Made by a program: the position numbers and the translations under genes. A DNA stretch of 64,000 bases from Galerina marginata. Taxonomy: Eukaryota; Basidiomycota; Agaricomycetes; Agaricales; Galerinaceae. Of this stretch, positions 54,290 to 64,000 are shown in pieces (the stretch's first letter is position 1; each line of letters begins with the position of its first letter). Location: contig JAECYW010000010.1 in assembly GCA_023014335.1 (NCBI GenBank), positions 2,170,001 to 2,234,000 on the forward strand. Reading direction: 5' to 3'. Below the pieces are notes generated by a model. The model made no database searches, was not told where the DNA came from, and saw only the letters and a list, made by a program, of their open reading frames with translations.

Positions 54290-56191
54290 CTATAAGAAGC
54301 TGGTACTCCCGTTGGTTGTTACGTTGAAATTCATCTCTAATATCACCTCCCTGCAACCGCTAAGATTATACCCCGGAAGGTTAATCAGTGGTACGTATAC
54401 GATATCTTGCCTTCCACCTGCGGTCAAATTTGAACAAAGAGCGAAGGAGATGAAGGGGTTTGGGATATTAAAACTAATTCCTGCGAGGGGTGGTACCTCA
54501 TGCGCCGCGAACGCTGTTAGTTGGATTAGATTCTTATGAATGGGGCTGTGCTGTAGAATTACAGATTGAGCAACGATATCTGAAGCAGACGAGCAAAAAA
54601 AGAAGCTAACCGCTGCACAGTACCCAGTGAAGAGCTTGTCATCGTCTACATTTTCTACAAAGTTCACCGTTCCCCCGGGATGAACAACTGTGAGGTTATT
54701 TATTGCGATGTTTTGGTTGGCGATCACTCGTAACTCCCACTGTGAATCAATATCCAGCTCGAATGTAATTGGATTGGGACAAGTTGGACAATACTACGAA
54801 CGTAACTTGTCAATGTCGTATACCAGAAACGGTCGGTTGGACCTACTGATAAAATTCCGGCATCCGTAGTCGAAGTCCCAAAATTAGTATGAGCTACGAG
54901 GCTCGTCATGGTGATAGGAACCGATGTAGTAGGTTGGTCAAGAAATACGGCGTTCAGCTGGAATGGTGTAAGGAATAGTTCCCCTTCACAATCTTGCAAT
55001 TCTAGAGGGTTGAACTGATACACAGCCATGACGAACGATCCTCCACAGGCCTGATCATTTACACCGAGGCAACCCATCGACTCGCATGCAATATCTGGGA
55101 GTCTCTGAGCCTTGTTAGAGATGGAAGTACCGCACCCTATTTTAATTACATGGGTTAATATTGTTTTTCGATTGGTAGCGACTACCAGGACTCACAACAT
55201 TGGTTTCCGGATTCAAGGCCGGAAAACAGTAGGGTCTGTTCATTGCCTCTGATTTGGGAGCTGTTCGGGAAGGCGTCTTCACAAGCCGCGGCGCAACTAT
55301 GAGCATTCAACCCAACCACGTTCGGGAGTAGATTCGAGAGCGTACGATTGGTGGAACTATCACTGCAATAGCAAGCCTGTTTTAAACACTCCAACCAGAA
55401 AATAGATGTAAGAATACCTAAAGCAGCCCACATATTGCCAATATGGGATAAACGCTTCGTCCAGATTGGGCTCGGGTCTTGTAGCCAGTGTTGGAATTTT
55501 TGGAGACGGCGTTCCATCAGTAAATATGCTGATACGATGGGTTCCACCGCACAAAAGGGTAGCATCTCCTGCGCATGGGGTGTTACATTCACTGTTGTCC
55601 TTCAAGTTCCCTGTTAATTGGACGACACCGTCGCACCCTGGGATTGCGATCAGTATAATCTAGGCCAAATTTAAATGCCATTGTAAACGCGACGAACAGC
55701 ATTGCTGCAAGAAGATAATTGGAGACTATCCTTGATATAAATCAGTTAAAAACGGTGCTTACATTCCCAAGCTCGACACCTGCAAACCCATACGGAAACG
55801 CGAAATCCGAACAGAATGCTATACACATGGCTGGAGTCATCCCAGTGTTGTTGACGAGTTGCTGGGCTAGGAGTGTTCTATTAGCAGCACCGTTGGGGTT
55901 TGCCGGGGTTCTAACCCCATCGTTGTTACTGAACGTAGCATTAGTACGCGGAAAGATTTGCTATAACAAATTTCAAACTCACTCGAAGCACCCCACAAAA
56001 TTCCATCCAGGAGGCGGCCCGTTTGAGTTCGATGCCTGCCTGGGGTTTAATATGCTCGAGGCTCCAACGATATGCTAAATTCACAAATTTTAGATTCCGA
56101 ATTGAAAGACTGTTTTCACGGAAAGTACTTCTGCCAAAAGCGACGCGATCAGGGCAAGTCCTGCGAATAGGAAAGAGGGGTTTGACGGCAT
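54290..56191 (-). CDS. Secreted double-WSC-domain protein, about 498 aa
   Basis: Exons (minus) 56191-56120, 56035-55983, 55928-55763, 55704-55689, 55637-55418, 55362-55196, 55136-54802, 54757-54290. All phases agree; the first intron (donor GTGAAA) and last intron (44 nt) are the least certain. An upstream ATG at 56236 would add 15 residues before the signal peptide MPSNPSFLFAGLALIASLLA. The first WSC domain runs from GWNFVGCF through MTPAMCIAFC and CNTPCAGDATLLCGGTHRIS; the second from YWQYVGCFR through SCAAACEDAFPN and QCWCGTSISN. WSC domains bind cell-wall polysaccharides. The last 290 residues are beta-rich without a recognised domain and end MNFNVTTNGSTSFL. Probably a secreted wall- or carbohydrate-binding protein. 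Confidence 0.82.
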
Positions 56192-56236
56192 CTGAACACT
56201 GGGAAGTTCGACGGGGTGTTGGAAACTGAACAACAT

Positions 56237-56969
56237 GGTTCGAGTGTTTATAACTCAAGGGCAAGCAGTCGGCTAATGGTATCAGCGTCTGTCATGATCA
56301 ACTATGGCAGCGCTGATAAACAGGAACGGAAAACTTATTCTTAGAAGGTGCTTAGATGTAGCTCTACATCATGACGGCAAGACATCTTCCACATTGACAG
56401 ACGACCGACACTCGTTGAGTCCTTTCGGTTCGTACTCGATTCTTTAACAATCCTCGAAGCAGGTGGGTGGGGGGCCAACATTTCAAAAGGACTGCCGTTA
56501 GTGGCAGAAATTAGACTGACGCCAGCAAATATAGCGATTTGTAAATGTCATCGAGCGTCCACCTACAAATCCATCTAACACTCATCTCACCACTTGTCAG
56601 GCACTGGGTTATTAAGGAACTTGTCGTAGGCACTTACTATTTCCTTTGACATTCATGGGACTCTCAGAATCACCCGTGCCATCCCGTGCGATTCCAGTGT
56701 ACTCGGTTTCATTTGCCGGTTCTTCGCATCGATTGCGCATCAATCTAGGCTATAAGCTCATCCTTTACTGTGCCTTTCGATTGGACCTGTGTCAAGAATG
56801 TTTAATTGTCTCGCCTGGTTCGGAAATATACGTACAGCATACGTTTTCGATGACTCCAATAAAACGACAGGGTATGTGCGATGGCGTCCGTGAGGTCACA
56901 CAACACGAGATTCTATGCGATAACCTGCCAGAACAGTGGCAGAAACCAAGAGGGATATATAACCTGTGT
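56237..56969. other. Intergenic, no supportable gene
   Basis: The open frame at 56646-57008 (plus, 120 codons) is not recognised and lacks a splice or promoter pattern. Confidence 0.4.
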
Positions 56970-57362
56970 TTACAGAGTATCATCGAACTGCTGAAAAGAA
57001 GAGTTTAAGGGAGTATTCCAGAGCCAAGATAGTGAACGGATGCTCGCACAAATTGCGGAGTCGTCTCGGGAGAAGATGCCAACGTTCTCCAAGTTGGCAC
57101 GTGTATCGGCACCTAGAAGATCCGCGGGTCGCAGCCGCTTGTACTTCCACTCAACTCTCCAGTCATCAAAAACGAGGCATCGCTTCCGGAAGCCAATGTC
57201 AACACACTCCGCCGCCTTAGCCACCACCTGTATCGAAGAGCTCATGCCATGAAGTGTGATTACTAGTAAAATGCGTACCACCGCCGAATACACAGCCATC
57301 GCCGCCCATATAAGGATACGTCCTGCTGAGGACCTCAGGCTGCAGGACAATGAAGACGGCAC
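56970..57362 (-). other. Possible coding exon, unrecognised
   Basis: Minus-strand open frame of 130 codons with plausible protein composition (GFRKRCLVFDDWRVEWKYKR, then NLENVGIFSRDDSAICASI). No domain, start or splice chain resolved. Confidence 0.25.
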
Positions 57363-60300
57363 AAGAGCCTACGCCAGCAAAGGGCTTGTGGTGAAAGCGA
57401 AGCGAGAAGGACGAATTGCTTTTTATGGTCGGATTGAGCTTGTGTGATAGTTTTCGCTGTGCTAGGCAAGGCATGTTAGATAGCTCGGGTCGCAGCTCAT
57501 GCGAAAGTAAAGAGGTTGTTTTGTTGCCCGCCGTTGCAACGAGGATCGATATATACCGTTTGTTTCAAGTTCCAGCTGGTTGCGGAGGAGCAGAGTAAGC
57601 TGGCTCAGAATTTGAGCAGCTCTTGCGGGAACCATCGATGAATTCTGGTTCAAAAAGAGCGATGTATATGTTCGTTGATGAGTGACTAGTGAGGCCTAGT
57701 GAGGGACGGGACAGTGAGATTCGTCGTGCGAGGACCAGGACCGGATCAAAGCGGATCTCGCGGACCTGGGTTCATCGATCATCTGCAGTGTGGGAAAGTA
57801 GTCAACAAGGCAGTCGACGAGGTTGGTATTCTTTCTCCATGATTATATTTCCCAGTACTTGGAAGCGATACGCTAGAAACGTTTCATATGCATACTGGGT
57901 CAGTTCCGCATGCCAGGACATGCCCAAAGCGCGCCACTTTCGAACCAAAATAGCGGGATTCTGTCGGTTGATGTCGTTCGGAACATTGCTTCCGCTTGTC
58001 ATTGGTGGATGAATATCTCGCAGTATCAGAGGAGGACTTGCAGCGGCTATGTCTACGATATGTGCTAACTGAAAGCACGGGCTGTCTCTCAGGAAGAGTA
58101 TTACATTCAGGCGGCATATCTGCTTCCTTGAAATTTCACTGTGCGTCCTCGAAATTGCTTCTTCTTGATCTTGACTTTTCAATGCGCAACTAGGCTCGGG
58201 ATTATGAAGATACATATAGACACAATGAGTGGTACTGTGCCTGCACAGGTTATGCACATTTTCGTTTGCCTATAGATTTTCTTCCCGCCCTGAAGCGCAA
58301 AGCACAGGTACCTTCTCAACCAGCCAAGGCCTGTATTTCACGGGCGATAATGGGCAAATACCTGTTTCACCAGCAAGCGCGCGTCTTTACATATTTGTAA
58401 GTTTTCTCTCCATATCTTGGATCGTTTCGATTTGGTTTATCAGTCGTTCTTTCTCTTTCCATACCAGCCCTAACTTAAAATCTATTTCCAACGACGACTT
58501 ATTGAACATCATATCGGCCCTCTGCAGTGGGTTTCAACCTTCTTGCGTCCGGTCTTAACGCCTTGGACACAAAGTCACCATTGAAATCTTCACGTTCAAC
58601 TGTCATTCATTTGACCGTCTCGAAACGAACTTATCAGGACGATAAAGAGAAAGGGCCAGTTACTGTACAATAGCAACAGTGGATCGGTATGCCTAAATCA
58701 TCCGTAAGTCGAACCCAAACTCCCATCCTAAGACTGGGTTTGCTGATCTTATGTCTCGCATACTCGCTGCACCTTCTGCATCACTATCGAGACCTATTCA
58801 TTATCCCTCGGTTTCGAAATGTGTCAAGTTATGATGAAAGGCACGTTATACGGCCTATCCTCATTTTTACGCTTCTCTAACTTGATTTTGACAGCCGTAT
58901 GAACCCCTTGGCAGGGGAATCAGCGCACATTGAGATCGCCATAGACGAGAGGGGCGAAACTAGCTGATTGTATGTTTTCGTTTTGTGGATCAAGTTCCGT
59001 GTCTAACCTCCTTCGTCGTTTCTTCAGTCGTAAAACGTCGCTAACTTATCTCCAGATCGCCACGGTCATTTTCTCACATGTTCGAATGAGAAAATATGTA
59101 AGTGGGAAACAAAATATTGAAAATTCAATCCAATCCTGATGGTACGGCGGGCTATCGTCGTGCTGCAGATGTATCACATCCGCGAATTCATGCTTTATTC
59201 GTCAGTCAAGCTCATTTTGATATCTTTTCCTCGTTCCTGCTCATCGTTTCACACCCCATAACAGTGAATGTTGCACTGCTGGACACTTTGCCCCACTGCT
59301 ATATGTTGCCGGTGTTTCCAATTTGCCGTCCTGATCTCAGTCCTGTTGGTCACGGTAATTTTGCGGTCTTGTAACCGGGCGTGACACTAACCCTCCTTTT
59401 ACATCACATCGCTGCTCATCTTCTTGCACCAGTCTCCTTGGAATTCCGTAGTATCGTGGCCGCTGCATGAAGGATCGTTCTTATTGTCCTCGGGCATAAT
59501 CACATGGCACATTCCCTTCCGCGCCTTCCATGATTATCATCTTTTGCTCGCATCGATCCTTGTCAAGGTTTGACGCGTTTTTAATTAGACCTGTGGGTAA
59601 TTTACATAGATTCTGCATAGATTCTGCATAGACTCTGCACTCCTATTGGCGGGCTATGTTTGTCAGCAGGAAGGAGATCCTTCACTTGCCTGACTTTTTC
59701 CACTCGTCGAACCACAGCGTGGACTCTTGAAGTTGTCCTCTAACGCCGCCGTTGAATTGATTGCCAAAGGGTCGCCGCCTCGGGTTGATGGCTCAGATAC
59801 GGCCGTCAATAAAAAAGAAATGGACTACTCTCACCGCTGATTCTTTTAGATCTTTACCAGGAATTAATTTCACAGTATTATCCACGTCCCGACGAACAGG
59901 GCATTTATGCCACGGCCCGAGGTAGGACGGTCAATGAGTTGATTCCCTCGTTAGATAAGTATCAATTTCCTTCGAGTATCCCTTGATTTCACGGGGTCTC
60001 CTTTGCTATCTGTTGTATGGACAAGTGTCTGCATTATCGTTGCAGAGGTCGCATATCGTATGGCCAACTATAACAGTGGAAGGTGATTATATGGGTTGAT
60101 CAACAGCTAAGTCGTTGAATTTGTTCCATTTTTATATTCCTCACTGATAATAAGAACGTTTTACTGGCTCTGCATCGCTTAAGCCAGATGCTAACAAACT
60201 TGATGCTAACAAATTTCTTGGATGAGCACAGAGCAGACATACTTGGAGGTATAGTGGAAATACGAAGCGTAATTTATCTCATGTTCTCCTCAGCCATTCA

Positions 60301-60600
60301 CAAGGAGCGACTAACAGGTAAATTTTTGCAGTCGATCCACTGGAGGGACTCGGAGTACATCCTCATATTAGGTTGCGGCGTTTCTCCGCGACTTTTCTCC
60401 GCGACCTCCTTGGGTGTCAGTCCCAAATTAGCCGGATACAAACTCCACCATTGATCAGATGTCATAATGGCCCCGGCCTTCTTTGCACTGCTTCCGTACT
60501 CTATAAGTACACGCAGGGGGGGCGAGAGATTCCGATTCAACGCTGGCGTTATTCCCAAATTCCCTAAAGAATACTCCTCCCTATTCTTCGACCATTATTC
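57363..60600. other. 3.2 kb without a supportable gene
   Basis: Open frames up to 150 codons on both strands (for example 57802-58257 minus) without recognisable domains. Small tandem repeats occur at 59607-59640 (AGATTCTGCAT units) and near 60186-60215 (GATGCTAACAAA units). Confidence 0.4.
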
Positions 60601-62280
60601 ATGTCGATGTCGGCAGTTTCTACCCAGGAAGCTGAATTTATCCGCCTGTATAAACTTGGTCTGATTCCACTTCGAGTCGTTCGTGAGTGGTATATACGAC
60701 ATCCCTAGGTGTTAGCGGCATGCTAATTTCCATGCAGTTCCTTCACTGGTTTGGGTTCTTCATGATTACTGTGAGTTAAGAACTCCTCCGTTCGAACTGG
60801 CGACATCAACTTCGTAATTCCAGTCTTAACTCTCGAGGATGAGGCGAGTATATCCATGCCAAGTTTTCTCTCCTCACCTGATCGACTGTCTGTCCATCAG
60901 GTCCGCTACATATGGGTCAGTTTACATAGTAGGGATGTCGCACACGGCGATTTAATAAATCATGGACAGCCGCAGAAGCGATCATTTGGAAGATTCATGT
61001 TTTTCTGGGTGAGTAGGTTGATGTATTTAGTCCTACGGAAGATTGTGATTTGCATCATAGATTCGTTATTACACCATCGCTCTTTTAATATTCGACGCAG
61101 TCCAAATCCATTTATTTGCACGGAAGGGTTTTACAAATACTGGCCTGTTCGTCTACCGTCCATCATTTGTCGTCGTAACCTCATCGAGTATTTTTATAGG
61201 TGTCTCGCTATGGATCCAACCATACGCGTGGTTGGGGCAATAAGTCTATGGTCCATTGAAGTCGTCATGCAACTCCGAATATACGCACTCTACGGCAGGT
61301 CCAAAAAGGTTGGTTTAAACACGTCAATCTGGTTACCGTTCTCTTAAGATCTTCATAACGCCCAATTAGATCGCCCTTTATAATGGCTTGTTCTTTGCGA
61401 TATCCATCGGCTGCTTTGTTGGACTGCTTGTTGATTCCTCCAAACACCGTAAAATTGTAATCACATCTGCGCTGAAATTCCCCTTGCCAGGCTGTCCTAC
61501 TATTAATGGGGGTATCAGATGGGCCGTATGGGTTCCAGGTACGTTCTGCCATCCAAATGATATCTTTGTTCTGATCGCCCAGGTACACAGCAACCATATT
61601 TGAGTTCAACTTGTTCGTCTTAGCGCTTTATAAGTCAGCAGTCTCGAGATCCGCTCGAGTGAAGCTAAATGGGCGTCTCTCGTTGGTGTCCATATTGCTT
61701 CATGATAATATTCTCTACTTCCTTGGGTTCGTATTTTATGCGAAATATTCATGCATTTTCTACTAAGCTAATGTGATTTTCCTAGAATTGCTTTCGTCCT
61801 TGTCCTGAGCAATATAATGGCCATTGTGAGTACTTTACAGGTTGTAATTGCTAACAATGGAGATAATTATATTGGACTGCGCTGGACAGGGAACAGCTGC
61901 CATTCCCTGGTTCGGATACGGGTGAGTTTCAGTTGAGTAACTTCTTGAATCGTATTAATGGCAGCTATAGACCCTTTCATGGAGCTCTCGGTATTATGAC
62001 GACTCGAATGCACATTCATCTCACTAAATTTCTTGAAAACGACCACATTAAAGCGATGAAACTCACACAGTCAATAGTACCATCCGCACTCGATTTCGAT
62101 TCTTCCCATTCTACTATCTCTAGAGCATTCTCCCTCAGTGACATTGAATGCGTCGCAGAAGCCTCGAGTTCGCCGACACTCTCTACTGTAAGCAGTAAAG
62201 GAAGCGTTTTAAGATCAACAGTGATTACTTTTATTATTAGGAGCATATCTTACTATCAATATCATAGGCCAAAGGTGTAA
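60601..62280 (+). CDS. DUF6533-type membrane protein, 356 aa (12 exons)
   Basis: Exons 60601-60682, 60738-60770, 60824-60843, 60901-60915, 60970-61008, 61061-61146, 61200-61308, 61370-61538, 61591-61726, 61786-61825, 61890-61921, 61971-62280; every junction is in phase. The third intron has a GC donor (GAG|GCGAGT). The DUF6533 start reads LHDYFLTLEDEVRYIWPQKR, then MFFWIRYYTIALLIFDAVQI. Further helices: VVGAISLWSIEVVMQLRIYA, LYNGLFFAISIGCFVGLLVD, FEFNLFVLALYKSA, ILYFLGIAFVLVLSNIMAI. The tail begins ALGIMTTRMHIHLTKFLEND. An alternative 3' splice (donor GTAAGC near 62188 or GTGTAA near 62273, to the acceptor GTGCAG at about 62311) would continue to a stop at 62535 through a charged segment (VKRVVLYEEVRNEWPGL). 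Receptor-like family, ligand unknown. Confidence 0.85.
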
Positions 62281-62535
62281 TGCGCTCCAGCGCGGGGTGA
62301 GCTTCAAGTGCAGGACGGTCTCCTAAGAATGAACGCAATATCCCTGGAGAAAGAGATAAAGGAGGTCAGAATTTCGACAACGAAGAAAGAAAAGGCTGAA
62401 CAAACCATTCACAATACTTTCCGATACGACGACAGACGACGCCACTACCCCCATTCCGTTACTATGGTATACACTAAAGAGGTAAAGAGGGTCGTGCTAT
62501 ACGAGGAAGTACGCAATGAATGGCCCGGCTTGTGA
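62281..62535 (+). CDS. Possible alternative C-terminal exon of the DUF6533 gene
   Basis: Open, coding-looking frame (SLEKEIKEVRISTTKKEKAE and onwards) in phase with the DUF6533 gene if an intron removes the stop at 62278-62280. Confidence 0.35.
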   Translation, partial: CAPARGELQVQDGLLRMNAISLEKEIKEVRISTTKKEKAEQTIHNTFRYDDRRRHYPHSVTMVYTKEVKRVVLYEEVRNEWPGL

Positions 62536-62879
62536 CGAAAAGTCTGTCGGATTCCTTCAAGCAGAGGCTTCGATCGCTGTGGAGGAAGACGGAATGAGCT
62601 GGGATTTCAGTCGGCAGAAAAGAAGGGGGGAATTATCACGGAGAGTACTCGTAACTATCTAGGTAGGCCGGGCCGAGCCAGAGAATTCTACGACCTTCAC
62701 TTGAAGAATCTCGCGTTCCGCGCTCGTTGACGCAATAAAGGTGAATGAGGTTCTCCGTTGAGCACATCCAGCCGTTAAGGCTGCTTTCAACGGGGAATAT
62801 GCAGCGGGGATGAAGCGTAAGGACAAGTGAACGCCTGTAAACAATGAACATCGGCTGAACCAGTGTGAAGATGAGACGA
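62536..62879. other. Intergenic, no gene seen
   Basis: Between the DUF6533 gene and the solo LTR. Target duplication base pairs 62876-62879 (ACGA) are at its right edge. Confidence 0.4.
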
Positions 62880-63086
62880 TGGGGTAGTCCAATCCGTCCG
62901 GACCTGGGCGGCTGAGGCTCGGAGACGCGTCGAGCAGTGCGGAACCGCGTCGCACGCGATGGCAAGAGGCAAGCAAGAGGTGAATATCTCAACTACGCGC
63001 ACACTGGCACACATACCGTGCACAGCCACTGATGGGATCTACACTATCTAATCTACGGCGAGCTCGGTCCAGATCCCACTACTACA
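62880..63086 (-). mobile_element. Solo LTR (207 bp, minus orientation)
   Basis: On the minus strand it starts TGTAGTAGTGGGATCTGGAC and ends GGACTACCCCA. Flanked by a 4-bp duplication (ACGA on plus, 62876-62879 and 63087-63090). It differs from the 206-bp LTRs at 38975/41105 at only about ten positions, so it is a relatively recent relative of that element. Confidence 0.92.
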
Positions 63087-63090
63087 ACGA

Positions 63091-64000
63091 GCTCCGTCCT
63101 CCAACCACAGAGGGGAGATGACGGGCTAGGGCATTGCGCGACATGAAATTGTGGAAGCCAGGACCCGAAGAACGTCGAGATGGTGGGAAGCGCCTTAAAT
63201 AGTGCAAAAGCAGAAAATATGACGTGATTCGCGGGATATGGGGTAGATGGAGGGTTGAGCGCAACGGCGCAGGGGAAGTTCAAGCACCGACGACGAGCCC
63301 TGAACGTCTAGGTTACAAGCGCGTTGAAGAAAGAGAGGTGTGAAGGACGGTGGATCCTTCCGAGTTTGTCGTCGGGATCTGGATTCGACGTGAGGGGAAG
63401 GCGAGAGTCATCAACAAGCATTTGAGGTCAGTCTCGGGTAGGACTGAAGGCGAAGATAAGTTTTAGGGAGGTAAGAAAAACAAACAAAGTAACGTACTTC
63501 AACCGAGCCGCCGATAGAAAGTGCAGAACTTCCGTGCCATACACTGGAGCCGAAACCTCACTGATATCAAGGTGTTTCCGGGTCAGGACCACCCTACTCC
63601 GCCTGCAGATCCAGCCTCAACGACAAGCAGGCAAGCAGTTGAATCGGCACCAATACCAGCAAGACCTGCAGTCGCAGTCATAGCAGCAAAGAGATACAAG
63701 CGAACTTGCTCGCGGAAATCGTAGGGCCAGGCTGACACGTGTATTGAGGGCGGCCAGTTTGTGAGATAGGCAGAGGACTCGTCTTGAGGATGACACAAAA
63801 TCTCCTCCAGGGTCCGACTCGGCATATATGAAAATGGTTGGATAAGGACTGACTGGACGATTTATGCAGTTGGATCGGCAGCGATGAATGGAGGGTGCAG
63901 GCGACAAATGTTAAGTGGGCGTGTGAGGGCCAAAGATCGCCGGGGTGCTCGTGGAATGGAGAACGGCGTATTGGATCATTCCTGAGGTGGGAATGAATAC
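63091..64000. other. Right-edge sequence, no supportable gene
   Basis: Overlapping minus-strand open frames at 63583-63907 have plausible length but no recognised domain. A gene extending beyond the window cannot be excluded. Confidence 0.35.

Noticed and set aside
57802..58257. Possible HMG-box-like segment (RKWRALGMSWHAELTQYAYE) on the minus strand
   Set aside because: The resemblance is faint, the preceding HMG helix is missing and no mating-type neighbours are present.
1..64000. CRISPR arrays, bacterial operons, ribosome binding sites, rRNA
   Set aside because: None seen; the sequence is intron-rich fungal nuclear DNA.

Overview
The window is nuclear DNA from a filamentous basidiomycete, most likely a mushroom-forming Agaricomycete. 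The evidence is gene architecture: almost every gene is cut by 44-75 nt GT-AG introns, TATAAATA-type boxes sit 60-140 bp upstream of several start codons, and the gene families are those expanded in Agaricomycetes (DUF6533 seven-helix membrane proteins, TPR-CHAT proteins, F-box and BTB/POZ proteins, WSC lectin-like proteins, small cysteine-rich secreted proteins). Only eIF3e, cut by the left edge, is a conserved housekeeping gene. A tRNA-Gly(GCC) gene with an intron is the only RNA gene seen.

Layout. 0-6 kb: eIF3e start (minus), a 108-aa secreted protein (minus), a 77-aa eight-cysteine secreted protein (plus) and the first of two hAT-type MITEs. 6-15 kb: a multi-pass membrane protein (plus), the second MITE in opposite orientation, a 1.0-kb TIR element, a berberine-bridge-type FAD oxidase (minus) and a small secreted-protein gene broken by one stop codon (minus). 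15-26.7 kb: a solo LTR, a C2H2 zinc-finger gene (plus), a DUF6533 gene (plus), an unknown 253-aa protein (minus), a long inverted repeat, a four-helix membrane protein (minus) and a partly resolved gene (minus). 27-42 kb: decayed repeated sequence, an intact F-box gene (plus), a 1244-aa TPR-CHAT protein (minus), a foldback element, then a second F-box copy split by a 2.3-kb non-autonomous LTR retroelement with identical LTRs. 41.6-44.3 kb: tandem BTB/POZ genes. 44.8-50.4 kb: two more decayed duplicates around a secreted-protein gene. 50-64 kb: tRNA-Gly, a 62-aa secreted peptide gene, a double-WSC protein (minus), a second DUF6533 gene (plus) and another solo LTR.

The region behaves as a fast-evolving accessory block. 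Putative signalling or recognition proteins (TPR-CHAT, F-box, BTB, DUF6533) and secreted proteins lie among young transposable elements and gene duplicates. Divergent, convergent and tandem arrangements are mixed, and I see no metabolic gene cluster. The best candidate for an undescribed system is the young LTR element at 38975-41310. It has direct evidence of recent transposition: identical LTRs, a 4-bp target duplication, a tRNA primer site, and an empty-site paralogue 7.8 kb away. It carries one 534-aa ORF of no recognisable retroviral type. All exon boundaries were deduced by hand from reading frame and splice consensus; no database or alignment tool was used.
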